Positions 10,178 through 18,407 of a stretch of 64,000 bases of DNA are shown here, one piece after another (position 1 is the first letter of the stretch; every line of letters begins with the position of its first letter). The notes under the pieces were generated by a model. That model was given only the letters and a program-made list of their open reading frames with translations, had not been told where the DNA came from and made no database searches. Location: the NCBI RefSeq assembly GCF_013620795.1, contig NZ_LGLW01000006.1, positions 248,001-312,000 of the forward strand. The letters are read 5' to 3'. The translations under genes were made by a program, and so were the position numbers. This stretch comes from Pseudomonas sp. Q2-TVG4-2 (GTDB lineage Bacteria > Pseudomonadota > Gammaproteobacteria > Pseudomonadales > Pseudomonadaceae).

Positions 10178-11950
10178 ATGAGCCAATATTGGATAAATAT
10201 GTTGTTTGTGGGCGCATCCTTCCTGCTCTATATAGGGATTGCGGTGTGGGCCCGAGCTGGATCGACCAAAGAATTCTACGTAGCTGGCGGTGGCGTTCAT
10301 CCCGTAACTAACGGTATGGCAACTGCAGCTGACTGGATGTCTGCGGCGTCTTTCATTTCGATGGCGGGTATCATCGCGTCCGGTGGTTACGCGACTTCGG
10401 TCTACCTGATGGGCTGGACTGGCGGCTACGTGCTGCTAGCGATGCTGCTGGCACCCTACCTGCGTAAATTCGGCAAGTTCACCGTGCCTGACTTCATCGG
10501 TGACCGTTTCTACAGCCGAGGCGCTCGCCTGGTTGCGGTTATCTGCCTGATTCTGATTTCGGTCACCTACGTGATCGGCCAGATGTCCGGTGCTGGTGTG
10601 GCCTTCTCACGTTTCCTCGAAGTGAGCAACGACGTGGGCATCTGGCTAGCCGCCGCGATCGTGTTCGCCTATGCGGTATTTGGCGGCATGAAGGGCATCA
10701 CCTATACCCAGGTGGCGCAGTACGTGGTGCTGATCATCGCCTACACAATCCCTGCCGTGTTCATCGCCTTCCAGCTGACCGGTAACCCGATCCCGATGTT
10801 CGGTATGTTCGGTACCCACGTCGAATCCGGTATGCCTCTGCTCGATAGGCTTGACCTCGTCGTCCAGGACCTGGGCTTCGCTGCTTACACTGCCGATGTC
10901 GATAACAAGCTGAACATGTTCCTGTTCACCCTGTCGCTGATGATCGGTACTGCTGGCTTGCCGCACGTTATCATTCGCTTCTTCACCGTACCGAAAGTGG
11001 CTGATGCTCGCTGGTCGGCTGGCTGGACCCTGGTTTTCATCGCGCTGCTGTACCTGACTGCTCCGGCCGTTGCGTCCATGGCTCGCCTGAATCTGGTGGA
11101 CACCATCTATCCAAATGGTACTGCTGAAGCCCAAGCGATTCTTTATGAAGAGCGTCCGACCTGGATGCAGACCTGGGAAGAAACCGGTCTGATTCAGTTT
11201 GAAGACAAGAACAACGATGGCCGCATCCAGATGTACAACGACACCAACGCTGCCTTTACTCCTACTGCGCAGGAGCGCGGCTGGAATGGCAACGAGCTGG
11301 TCGTCAACAACGACATCATCGTTCTGGCTAACCCGGAAATCGCCAACCTGCCTGGCTGGGTCGTCGGTCTGATCGCGGCGGGCGGTATTGCAGCGGCGCT
11401 GTCGACAGCTGCAGGTCTGCTGCTGGCTATCTCCTCGGCTATCAGCCATGACCTGATCAAGACGATCATCAATCCGAAGATCAGCGAGAAGAAAGAGATG
11501 TTGGCTGCCCGTCTTTCCATGACAGGTGCGATTCTCGTGGCAACCTGGCTGGGGCTGAATCCACCAGGCTTTGCGGCACAGGTGGTGGCACTGGCGTTTG
11601 GTCTCGCAGCATCGAGCCTGTTCCCGGCGCTGATGATGGGGATCTTCTCCAAGCGTGTGAACAGCAAGGGCGCGGTCGCGGGCATGCTGGTTGGTCTCGG
11701 GAGCACCAGCGTCTACATCTTCCTGTATCTGGGCTGGTTCTTCATTCCAGGTACTGCGTCGTTCGCCAACACGCCAGACCAGTGGATGTTCGGTATTTCT
11801 CCGCAAGCCTTCGGTGCTATCGGTGCGATGCTTAACTTCGCAGTGGCTTACGCCGTTTCGATGTCTACTGAAGCACCTCCGCAGGCGATTCAGGATTTGG
11901 TTGAAAGTGTCCGTACTCCGAAAGGTGCTGGCGCCGCGCTCGATCATTAA
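10178..11950 (+). CDS. VC_2705-type sodium:solute symporter (acetate-type permease)
   Basis: The 590-residue inner-membrane protein has about 13 hydrophobic helices and the SSF-family segment GGMKGITYTQVAQYVVLI near residue 170. Its position after DUF4212 and an inserted hydrophilic loop (about residues 315-390, rich in D, E and N) are typical of the ActP-related VC_2705 subfamily. Relatives take up acetate or other short monocarboxylates with Na+. AGGAG overlaps the preceding stop. It is terminated by the strong hairpin at 12001-12034. The substrate is inferred. Confidence 0.87.
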   Translation: MSQYWINMLFVGASFLLYIGIAVWARAGSTKEFYVAGGGVHPVTNGMATAADWMSAASFISMAGIIASGGYATSVYLMGWTGGYVLLAMLLAPYLRKFGKFTVPDFIGDRFYSRGARLVAVICLILISVTYVIGQMSGAGVAFSRFLEVSNDVGIWLAAAIVFAYAVFGGMKGITYTQVAQYVVLIIAYTIPAVFIAFQLTGNPIPMFGMFGTHVESGMPLLDRLDLVVQDLGFAAYTADVDNKLNMFLFTLSLMIGTAGLPHVIIRFFTVPKVADARWSAGWTLVFIALLYLTAPAVASMARLNLVDTIYPNGTAEAQAILYEERPTWMQTWEETGLIQFEDKNNDGRIQMYNDTNAAFTPTAQERGWNGNELVVNNDIIVLANPEIANLPGWVVGLIAAGGIAAALSTAAGLLLAISSAISHDLIKTIINPKISEKKEMLAARLSMTGAILVATWLGLNPPGFAAQVVALAFGLAASSLFPALMMGIFSKRVNSKGAVAGMLVGLGSTSVYIFLYLGWFFIPGTASFANTPDQWMFGISPQAFGAIGAMLNFAVAYAVSMSTEAPPQAIQDLVESVRTPKGAGAALDH

Positions 11951-12000
11951 CTGATAACGCAACTAGGCGTCAGGCATGGTCTGACACTGGTTGATGCAGG

Positions 12001-12034
12001 AATCGGGCTTCCAACTGGAAGCCCGATTTTTTTT
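12001..12034 (+). terminator. Rho-independent terminator after symporter
   Basis: A 12-bp perfect stem (AATCGGGCTTCC / GGAAGCCCGATT) with loop AACT is followed by an unbroken T-run to 12034. The next gene's ribosome site (AAGGAA) starts immediately after the T-run. Confidence 0.92.
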
Positions 12035-12047
12035 AAGGAAGCTGTAT

Positions 12048-12569
12048 ATGATCTGGCACTTATTCGCTGCAATCACTGCCGCTCTGGCAGGCGCGGGAAT
12101 CGCGTTGCTGCTGCGCAATCTGACGCGAAATCGAATACCGAAATGGATCGTTCCGGTATTCGCTGGGATCGGAATGCTTGCCTATACCGTTCACTACGAA
12201 TATACCTGGTTCGAAACCAAGCAAGCACGCTTGCCGGAAGGATCCGTGATCGTGGAAAGTGAAATAGGCCATATGTTGTGGCGCCCATGGACTGTCATGT
12301 ATCCCATGCCGCTGAGCTACACGGTGCTTGATGGCGCGAACGTGCAGGTCGAAGCTACCACTCAGGGACGTATCGCCCGTTTCGTTCTGTACAGATTCAA
12401 AAAGGAGCACTTGGTCTCCACGGTGACGAGCAGCAACCGTCAGCTGATCTGCAACGAGCGTGCAATGTTCAGGCTGAATGAGGCAGGCCAGGCGAAGTTA
12501 GAAACCATGACCATGCTGGATGCCGATGCGCCGCTTTATCGGGTCATCTGTGCTGGCGAAAAGCTCTAG
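12048..12569 (+). CDS. Membrane-anchored hypothetical protein
   Basis: This 173-residue protein starts at ATG 12048 with AAGGAA 7 bases upstream; an in-frame start at 11991 would lie inside the terminator. It has two N-terminal helices (residues about 3-22 and 33-52) and a C-terminal soluble part with few motifs (RFVLYRFKKEHLV). I do not recognise a characterised family. It sits right after the symporter terminator, so expression probably depends on read-through or a promoter within the upstream gene. It may have a role linked to the symporter. Confidence 0.75.
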   Translation: MIWHLFAAITAALAGAGIALLLRNLTRNRIPKWIVPVFAGIGMLAYTVHYEYTWFETKQARLPEGSVIVESEIGHMLWRPWTVMYPMPLSYTVLDGANVQVEATTQGRIARFVLYRFKKEHLVSTVTSSNRQLICNERAMFRLNEAGQAKLETMTMLDADAPLYRVICAGEKL

Positions 12570-12791
12570 TTCGCGTCGAGTCGGAGTTAGCGACCCGGCG
12601 GGTATGGATAGGGTTCGCGGCGCGCATCTGGCCGGATGCGCACCGGTCTGAGTCAAGCTAGGGGACTCAAGACGTGCGCTCGCGCCAAGTAGCCTGGCGA
12701 TCCGCAACGACCACGAAGCGTGGCGGATATCGCGACGCTAATCACTCGAGTGAGAAAAACCATCTCGCACGGCGCTGTTTCAGCAATTTAC

Positions 12792-12823
12792 TCACGGCAT
12801 CACGGCATCACGGCATCACGGCC
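12792..12823. repeat. Octanucleotide tandem repeat (4 units)
   Basis: TCACGGCA occurs three times in a row (12792-12815), followed by TCACGGCC (12816-12823). The last unit holds the TGA stop of the minus-strand gene at 12816-13025, so on that strand each downstream unit adds another TGA. Slippage would lengthen the 3' UTR without changing the protein. Confidence 0.85.
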
Positions 12824-13025
12824 GCTCGGCACGTGGGATCCGATTTTCGTTCACCGTAGCGCTACGACGAGGCAGAGCCCAGACGCTTAGCAGCGCTGGC
12901 AGACCGAGACCAAGCCAGGCCGCCACATCCCACCAGCCATCACCGAGCAAAGCCGCGAAAAGGCCGGCAAAGCCGAGCACGGCAATTAGCATCGGCAGCA
13001 TGAAGGTCGACTCCCGCCAGCTCAT
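12816..13025 (-). CDS. Small two-helix membrane protein of iron locus
   Basis: The 69-residue protein starts at ATG 13025, which overlaps the stop of the PepSY gene as ATGA, indicating translational coupling. It has two hydrophobic helices (about residues 8-27 and 31-50) and an Arg-rich tail. Small proteins like this often follow PepSY-TM genes in iron-uptake operons of Pseudomonas; function unknown. It is the last gene of the iron locus, and its stop lies in a tandem repeat. Confidence 0.72.
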   Translation of the reverse strand: MSWRESTFMLPMLIAVLGFAGLFAALLGDGWWDVAAWLGLGLPALLSVWALPRRSATVNENRIPRAERP

Positions 13026-14146
13026 GCGGTCACCTCGCGCGTGGCTGATTGCGTGCCTCGACGGCGAACCCACCACAGATACAGCCCACTACCCAGCACG
13101 ATGATCGTCAGCACGTCGAGAACGGCCCAGAGGATCTGCATAGGCCGGCCGCCGTAGTCGCCGAAGTGCAGCGGCTGGGACAGGCCAAGTGCATCCATGT
13201 ACCACGGACGTTCCCCCACTGCCGTCACGTTCAGCGTCTGGGCATCGACCAGTACCGGCGTGAACAGGTGAGAGGTCAGGTGGCTGCTACCGTTCATGAA
13301 TACGGCGTAATGATGTTCGCTGGAAAAGCGTGTGCCGGGAAAGGCAATGAAGTCTGGTCGCATTCCCGGTGCCGCCTGTGTTGCAATTTCCAGCAGATCG
13401 CTCGCAGGCGCTCGTGTCGTCAATGGCGGCGCATCTTGATAAGGCTCGAGCATCGCTGTCAGCGTCTCGGCCCGCCAGGCCTCGATCAGCAGGTCTGCAC
13501 AGGCACTGACGACCCCGGTGATGCCAACCACCAGCGCCCAGCTGAGTGTGACCACGCCGATCAGATTGTGCAGATCGAGCCAACGGGTACGATTGGAGCG
13601 GTCATGCCGGACCTGAGCGAATTCGAGACGGCGCATGAACGGCGCATAGAGCACGACGCCAGAAATGACCGCCACGACGAACAAGATACCCATGAAGGCC
13701 AGGAACAACTTGCCGGGCAAGCCGGCGAACATGTCCACGTGCATGCGCAGGAAGAACATCATCAGGCCGCCATTGGCCGCAGGCATCTCCACCGCTTCTC
13801 CGGTGCGCGCATCGAGCATGAAGGTATAGGAGGAGTTTGGTTCGGTGCCGGCGGTCGCAGCGGTAATGGCCACGACGCCATTGGGTTCGTCGGCTTCCCA
13901 GCCAAAGTACTGTACTACCTCGCCGGTCCGGTGCTGCTCGGCGGCACCGACCAACTGCTGCAGATCCAGGTGCGGCGTGTCGGCAGGCATCTCACGCAGC
14001 TCGGGTGCCTCGCCGAGCAGATGTTCCAGCTCATGGTGGAAGATCAGCGGTAGCCCGGTGATCGCCAGCATCAGCAGGAACAAGGTGCAGATCAGGCTGG
14101 TCCAGGTATGGACGAAGGACCAGCGGCGGATGGTTTTGCTTCGCAT
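13022..14146 (-). CDS. PepSY-associated TM protein (iron reductase-like)
   Basis: This 374-residue inner-membrane protein starts MRSKTIRRWSFVHTWTSLI and has four main transmembrane helices (residues about 15-35, 140-165, 185-210 and 335-360), with a large periplasmic part carrying the WYMDALGLSQPLHFGDYGG region. This is the PepSY_TM architecture; members lie next to TonB receptors and are thought to help release or reduce siderophore iron, though the mechanism is poorly proven. It lies 59 bases downstream of the TonB receptor and overlaps the next small gene. Confidence 0.85.
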   Translation of the reverse strand: MRSKTIRRWSFVHTWTSLICTLFLLMLAITGLPLIFHHELEHLLGEAPELREMPADTPHLDLQQLVGAAEQHRTGEVVQYFGWEADEPNGVVAITAATAGTEPNSSYTFMLDARTGEAVEMPAANGGLMMFFLRMHVDMFAGLPGKLFLAFMGILFVVAVISGVVLYAPFMRRLEFAQVRHDRSNRTRWLDLHNLIGVVTLSWALVVGITGVVSACADLLIEAWRAETLTAMLEPYQDAPPLTTRAPASDLLEIATQAAPGMRPDFIAFPGTRFSSEHHYAVFMNGSSHLTSHLFTPVLVDAQTLNVTAVGERPWYMDALGLSQPLHFGDYGGRPMQILWAVLDVLTIIVLGSGLYLWWVRRRGTQSATREVTA

Positions 14147-14169
14147 CAGGTGAATCCTGTAATGACAAA

Positions 14170-14187
14170 GCCGGCCATTAGGCCGGC
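14170..14187 (-). terminator. Hairpin between TonB receptor and PepSY gene
   Basis: GCCGGCC-ATTA-GGCCGGC is a perfect 7-bp stem. On the minus strand it is followed by TTTGTCATT, a weak T-tract. It may attenuate read-through from the receptor into the PepSY gene. Confidence 0.5.
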
Positions 14188-14205
14188 CCGGAAGGCAACC
14201 GCTGA

Positions 14206-16617
14206 TCAGAACTCCAGTTGCCCAGAGAACGTCAACGTGCGCGGATCGCCGAGGTAATGACTGTTCAGCCAGTATTCCTTGTCCGTGAGGTTACTGACAT
14301 TGGCTCGCAGGGTAAGCGTATTGCCGGCCACTGGCATACGGTAGCGCGCCCCAAGGTCGAAGGTGGTGAACGAAGACAGGCTGTACTGGTTTTCTGCATC
14401 GCTGTACTGCTTGCCGGTGTAATAGGCACCGCCGGTAACGGCGAAGCCCGGAGCGCTAGCCACGTCATACTCGGCGTAGAGCTTGGCGAGCTTAGAGGCG
14501 ACATTGGTCGGCTTGTTACCGTTATTGGCCGCGACACTGGAGTTATTCACGCTTGCATCAAGCAGGGTCAGCCCACCTACCAGCGTCAATGCCGGCGTAA
14601 CCTTACCGGTGACGCCAAATTCTATCCCTGTGTTCTCCTGACGCCCGTTGGGCGTGTAGACGAAATTGGTGATGTAATTCGGTTTGTCGATGTTGAACAG
14701 CGCAACAGTGAACAGCGCATCACCCCACAAGGCCTTGGCACCTATTTCGTACTGCTCGCTGACTTCAGGCGGCAGCGAGACGGTTGGGCCACCGGGAAAT
14801 ACAGAGGTCGAGCCGCCGGCTTCCAGCCCTTCGATATAACTGGCGTAAGTCGTCAGCCACGGCACTGGCTTGTAGATCAGTGAGACGTTCGGCGAGGTTT
14901 CGCTCTTCTCGTATTCGGTTACCCCGGTGCCATAAACGAAATCGTTCGAGAAGGTTTCGATCTTCGAATGGACGACGCCGAGGATCGTCGACCACTGTGG
15001 ATTAAAGGTGATTACATCGCCGATCAGAACACTGCTGAGGTCGCTGGTTGCCGATAGGTGCTTGCTGCTATTGCCGATGTTATAGGCGGGCTTGCCAACC
15101 TGAGGTGCTTCGCCGATCGGTACGTTGCCAACCACAGAATTCCATTGGAAACCGAAGGGGACATGGTCGGTGTGCTGCTTGGTGCGCAGGCTGCTGCCCT
15201 GATATCCGACGGTGAGCTTGTGGCCAAGGGGGCCAGTTTGAAATACCGAATCGAGAAAGAGGTTGGCGGATGTCTCTTCGTTATCGACGGGGGCGAACGC
15301 GTAAAGCGGCTGCGCATAGGTTCCGGTGGGTGTACTGGCGTCAATTGTCGGACCGGTATAGACGTATTCGTCGGTGTATTCGGCGTAAGCCAGCGCCCCG
15401 CGTAGCGTAAACACGTCGCTCAGACGCCAGTTGAAACGGCTCCCGACGCGATCATGTTCGCTGTCGGAGATCGCCCAGCGCTGGCTATACAGTTTGTCGT
15501 TATCGAGATCGCTGGCGCTCGGACGACGGCTGCCGTCCGCCACAAACCAGTAGCTGGTAAGCCCGTGAGTCTCATTCTCTTTATGCGAGGCATCGAACTG
15601 AATCAGCAGGTCGTCGCTAACGTTCCAGTCCAGCGCCAGGCTGATCATCTGGCGGCGCCGCTTCTGCATGTCTATTGCGGTTTCGCCGTCCTGAGTCAGC
15701 ATGTTCAAGCGATAGGCAAAGATCCCTTGGTCATCGACCTTGCCGCCGAAATCGCCATGCAAATAGTAGTTCTCGCCTCCGGCATTGCCGAGAGTCACGC
15801 TGTTGTAGCGCTCGTAGGTAGGACGTTTGAGGACATAGTTGACCAGGCCGCCGGGGCTTGCCGGCCCGTATAGAAAGCCGCTGAGGCCAGTGAGCACCTC
15901 GATCTGCTCCATTTCCTCGACGAAATTGCCGCTGTCATAACCGGTACTGAAGCGCAGACCATCATTGGCGATGCTCAGGTTGCCGGCATCGCTGAAGCCC
16001 CGGATCGCCACTGCGCTGGCGTAGCCTGCGTTCTTCGGTGAATAGAGTTGAGTGAAAGGGTTGCGCTTGAAGACCTCGTCGGTCGAGGTGGTCTGGGTAT
16101 TGCGCAGCATGTCCGAGGAGACCACGCTGATTGAGTAAGGGGCGTCCTGCAGTGCCATCCCGCCCAGCGCACCGACGTTTCTCGCCGTTGTGGTCCGATA
16201 GCCGCTGTCTTCGCTGCCTTCGACGAGTGGCTCGGAGGCGGTCACGGTTACATCCGGCAGCGCCATCGCATCGGTTGGCGCCGGCTGCACGCTATAGCTG
16301 CCGGGGTTGGCCTGACGCAACTCAAGGCCGGTACCGCGCAGGGCTTCGCGCAAGGCGCCCTGGCCATCGAAACGGCCCTGAACTGGCTGGGCCATGCGCT
16401 CGCGGGTCAGCGCTGGGTCGATGCTTAGCACCAGTCCGGCTTCAGCAGCGATACGGTTGAGCGTGGTTGCGAGGGGAGCGGCAGGCAGCGCGTACTCACG
16501 AACGTCGTCGACAGTTGCTGCGCTGTCGCTGGCGGATTGAGCGAGCAGCGGCAGGGGTGCGAAGGCGATGGCGACGGCCAGCAGGCTTGGACGAAACAGT
16601 GAAATCAGCGATGGCAT
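14206..16617 (-). CDS. TonB-dependent siderophore receptor with STN signalling domain
   Basis: The 803-residue outer-membrane protein has a signal peptide (cleavage near residue 26), an STN secretin/TonB short N-terminal domain (about 40-110), a TonB-box-like PDVTVTAS at about 125, a plug domain (about 145-260, with QIEVLTGLSGFLYGPASPGG) and a beta-barrel ending in the expected terminal Phe (FSGQLEF). The STN domain is the part that signals to a FecR anti-sigma factor, matching the upstream FecI/FecR pair. Ligand unknown; hydroxamate or other ferric siderophores are possible. Confidence 0.92.
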   Translation of the reverse strand: MPSLISLFRPSLLAVAIAFAPLPLLAQSASDSAATVDDVREYALPAAPLATTLNRIAAEAGLVLSIDPALTRERMAQPVQGRFDGQGALREALRGTGLELRQANPGSYSVQPAPTDAMALPDVTVTASEPLVEGSEDSGYRTTTARNVGALGGMALQDAPYSISVVSSDMLRNTQTTSTDEVFKRNPFTQLYSPKNAGYASAVAIRGFSDAGNLSIANDGLRFSTGYDSGNFVEEMEQIEVLTGLSGFLYGPASPGGLVNYVLKRPTYERYNSVTLGNAGGENYYLHGDFGGKVDDQGIFAYRLNMLTQDGETAIDMQKRRRQMISLALDWNVSDDLLIQFDASHKENETHGLTSYWFVADGSRRPSASDLDNDKLYSQRWAISDSEHDRVGSRFNWRLSDVFTLRGALAYAEYTDEYVYTGPTIDASTPTGTYAQPLYAFAPVDNEETSANLFLDSVFQTGPLGHKLTVGYQGSSLRTKQHTDHVPFGFQWNSVVGNVPIGEAPQVGKPAYNIGNSSKHLSATSDLSSVLIGDVITFNPQWSTILGVVHSKIETFSNDFVYGTGVTEYEKSETSPNVSLIYKPVPWLTTYASYIEGLEAGGSTSVFPGGPTVSLPPEVSEQYEIGAKALWGDALFTVALFNIDKPNYITNFVYTPNGRQENTGIEFGVTGKVTPALTLVGGLTLLDASVNNSSVAANNGNKPTNVASKLAKLYAEYDVASAPGFAVTGGAYYTGKQYSDAENQYSLSSFTTFDLGARYRMPVAGNTLTLRANVSNLTDKEYWLNSHYLGDPRTLTFSGQLEF

Positions 16618-16714
16618 TGTGAACGGCTCCCGAATAGGAATATGTCTCAGTTACTCACCAAGCCGAAGCAGAAACCGAAAGTGATAGGGGCGGCGAAAAA
16701 ATATTCCGTGAAAC

Positions 16715-16732
16715 GGCATCCGTATGGATGCC
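16715..16732 (-). terminator. Hairpin between fecR-like gene and TonB receptor
   Basis: GGCATCC-GTAT-GGATGCC is a perfect 7-bp stem 50 bases after the FecR stop. A T-rich ATATTTTTT tract lies about 14 bases further on the minus strand. It could end the sigma/anti-sigma transcript or be part of the receptor's promoter region. Confidence 0.35.
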
Positions 16733-16781
16733 TCGCTGAATCAGCTGGCCACCTTTACGGTACGGTTCGCAGTTGGCGAGG

Positions 16782-17765
16782 CTACTGCTTGTCTGTATCG
16801 GCGACTGGCTTGGCCGGAACCACCTTGACCCACCAGTCAGTGTGGCGCTCGATCTGCACAGGCAGGCTCGGTGGTAGGGCCGCGAGCGCACGGTCGGTGT
16901 CATGCAGCGGGAAGCTTCCGCTGATGCGCAGGGATTCGAGGCTCGGGTCGAGGCCGAGATAGCCCTGGCGGTATTCGCTTAGCTTCGCCAGTAGTTCGGC
17001 CAGCGGCAGGTTTTCCACCACGAGCATGCCGCGGCTCCAGGCGTCTGCAGCGATAGGTGCTTCCCGGCTATCACCGAGATGGCCACGGTGCATCAGCACC
17101 TGCTCACCGGCCCGCAGGGTTCGGCCTGCCTGCAGATCGCCCGGGAGCGCGGCGACAGCCGAGCGGAGCACGATCAGGCGGGTGGCATCCCCCTCACGGC
17201 GAACGATGAAACGCGTGCCCAGCGCACGCAGGTCGCCCTGATCGGTTTGCACGATGAAAGGTCGCTCGCCTGGTGCAGTATCGATCAGCACTTCGCCCTG
17301 GTGAAGAAACAGCCTGCGCTGGCGCGCATCGAAGCGGATATCCAGCGCGCTACGGCTGTTCAGCTGGATATGGCTCTGGTCGGACAGGGTAACGCTGTGT
17401 TGTTCGCCGGCGCCGGTGCGCTCGTCCGCCAACCAGACCGGCAGCGGCTGTGCCTGGAGTGCCAGCCCGATACCTACCGCACATGACACTCCCATCCCGA
17501 TCAGGACGCGGCTGGCTGGACGGTAGGGACGGGACCTTGCGCTGGTCTGCAAAGCTTTTCGCGCGCTCGGTGAATTGATCGTGCCCAGGTGTCGGTCGAT
17601 GCCGCCTAACTGCGCCCAGGCCCTGGCGTGTTCGGTACTCTCATTCAGCCAACGTTCGAGCTCGGCGCCAAGCTGCGAGTCTGCCGCTCCGCCGCCTACG
17701 CGCAGCTGCCAGGCGATGGCCTCGTCGAGAACCCGCGCCGAAACCGGTTGGCGAGCCATGTTCAT
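16782..17765 (-). CDS. fecR: FecR-type anti-sigma/transmembrane regulator
   Basis: The 327-residue protein begins at ATG 17765, whose ATGA overlaps the sigma factor stop. It has the N-terminal DUF4880 cytosolic region (residues about 10-60, with LERWLNESTEHARAWAQL), one transmembrane helix near residues 88-105, and a periplasmic FecR domain (HSVTLSDQSHIQLNSRS onward). In the Fec/Fpv systems this protein passes the signal from a loaded TonB receptor to the ECF sigma factor. The gene order sigma-FecR-receptor supports this role. Confidence 0.9.
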   Translation of the reverse strand: MNMARQPVSARVLDEAIAWQLRVGGGAADSQLGAELERWLNESTEHARAWAQLGGIDRHLGTINSPSARKALQTSARSRPYRPASRVLIGMGVSCAVGIGLALQAQPLPVWLADERTGAGEQHSVTLSDQSHIQLNSRSALDIRFDARQRRLFLHQGEVLIDTAPGERPFIVQTDQGDLRALGTRFIVRREGDATRLIVLRSAVAALPGDLQAGRTLRAGEQVLMHRGHLGDSREAPIAADAWSRGMLVVENLPLAELLAKLSEYRQGYLGLDPSLESLRISGSFPLHDTDRALAALPPSLPVQIERHTDWWVKVVPAKPVADTDKQ

Positions 17766-18280
17766 GTGGGCTCGCCATAGACGGCGATGTAGCACTGGCG
17801 CAGCGCCTGAGCCAAATACTGACGCACGCGTGGCACCGAGACACCTAGACGCTCAGCAATCTCGCCGTGCGCCATACCGTCCAGGCGGTTGTAGAAAAAG
17901 GCCGCTCGAGCTTTCGCTGAAAGTTGACCAAGCAGCGTATCCACCTCGCGCAGCGCTTGAAGGGTCTGTAGCTGCTCCTCGGCGCTGGGTTGGGTTTCTT
18001 CCGGTTGTAGCGCCAGCTCATCGAGATAGGCGCGCTCCAGAGCGCTGCGGCGGAAATGGTCGATCAGCAGCCCGCGGGCGATAGTGGCCAGCAATGCCCG
18101 GGGTTCACGGACATTGCTAAGGTCGTTGCGTTTGAGCAAGCGAAGAAAGGTGTCCTGGCTCAGATCCTCGGCGCGGTGCGGACAGGCCTGATACCGCCGC
18201 AGCCAATTGAGCAGCCAGTCGCGGTGATCGCGATACAGCGAACCCACGAAAAGTTGGTTGGACGACTCACCAGCCGACAA
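17762..18280 (-). CDS. fecI: FecI-type ECF sigma factor
   Basis: This 172-residue sigma-70-family protein has region 2 (LFVGSLYRDHRDWLLNWLRR...AEDLSQDTFLRLLK) and region 4 (LSAKARAAFFYNRLDGMAHGEIAERLGVSVPRVRQYLAQAL) and no region 3, as in iron-starvation ECF factors. The apparent start is TTG at 18280 with GGAG about 9 bases upstream. A Fur-like box lies at 18312-18327. It probably drives the TonB receptor gene after a signal through the FecR protein. Confidence 0.9.
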   Translation of the reverse strand: MSAGESSNQLFVGSLYRDHRDWLLNWLRRYQACPHRAEDLSQDTFLRLLKRNDLSNVREPRALLATIARGLLIDHFRRSALERAYLDELALQPEETQPSAEEQLQTLQALREVDTLLGQLSAKARAAFFYNRLDGMAHGEIAERLGVSVPRVRQYLAQALRQCYIAVYGEPT

Positions 18281-18311
18281 GGCGACGCTCCAAGGCCGAC
18301 GGGCGGCCAGT

Positions 18312-18327
18312 AACGAGAACTATTCGC
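18312..18327 (-). promoter_or_regulatory. Candidate Fur box
   Basis: On the minus strand GCGAATAGTTCTCGTT resembles Pseudomonas Fur sites (GCGAATaaTTCTCaTT style), about 32 bases before the sigma factor start. It fits iron repression of the ECF/FecR pair. The match is by eye. Confidence 0.55.
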
Positions 18328-18407
18328 AGTATGATCGCAAGTTGCCGCCATTGGTGCAACGGTAGTTAATGCATCCCAGCCTATCGGTACCTGGCGCCGG
18401 CGAGACG

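Noticed and set aside
10646-11962. 438-residue frame antisense to the symporter
   Set aside because: Composition (Gln/His/Arg-rich) is typical of antisense shadows; the symporter is clear.
13049-14053. 334-residue frame antisense to the PepSY gene
   Set aside because: Shadow of a well-supported membrane protein with coupled neighbours.
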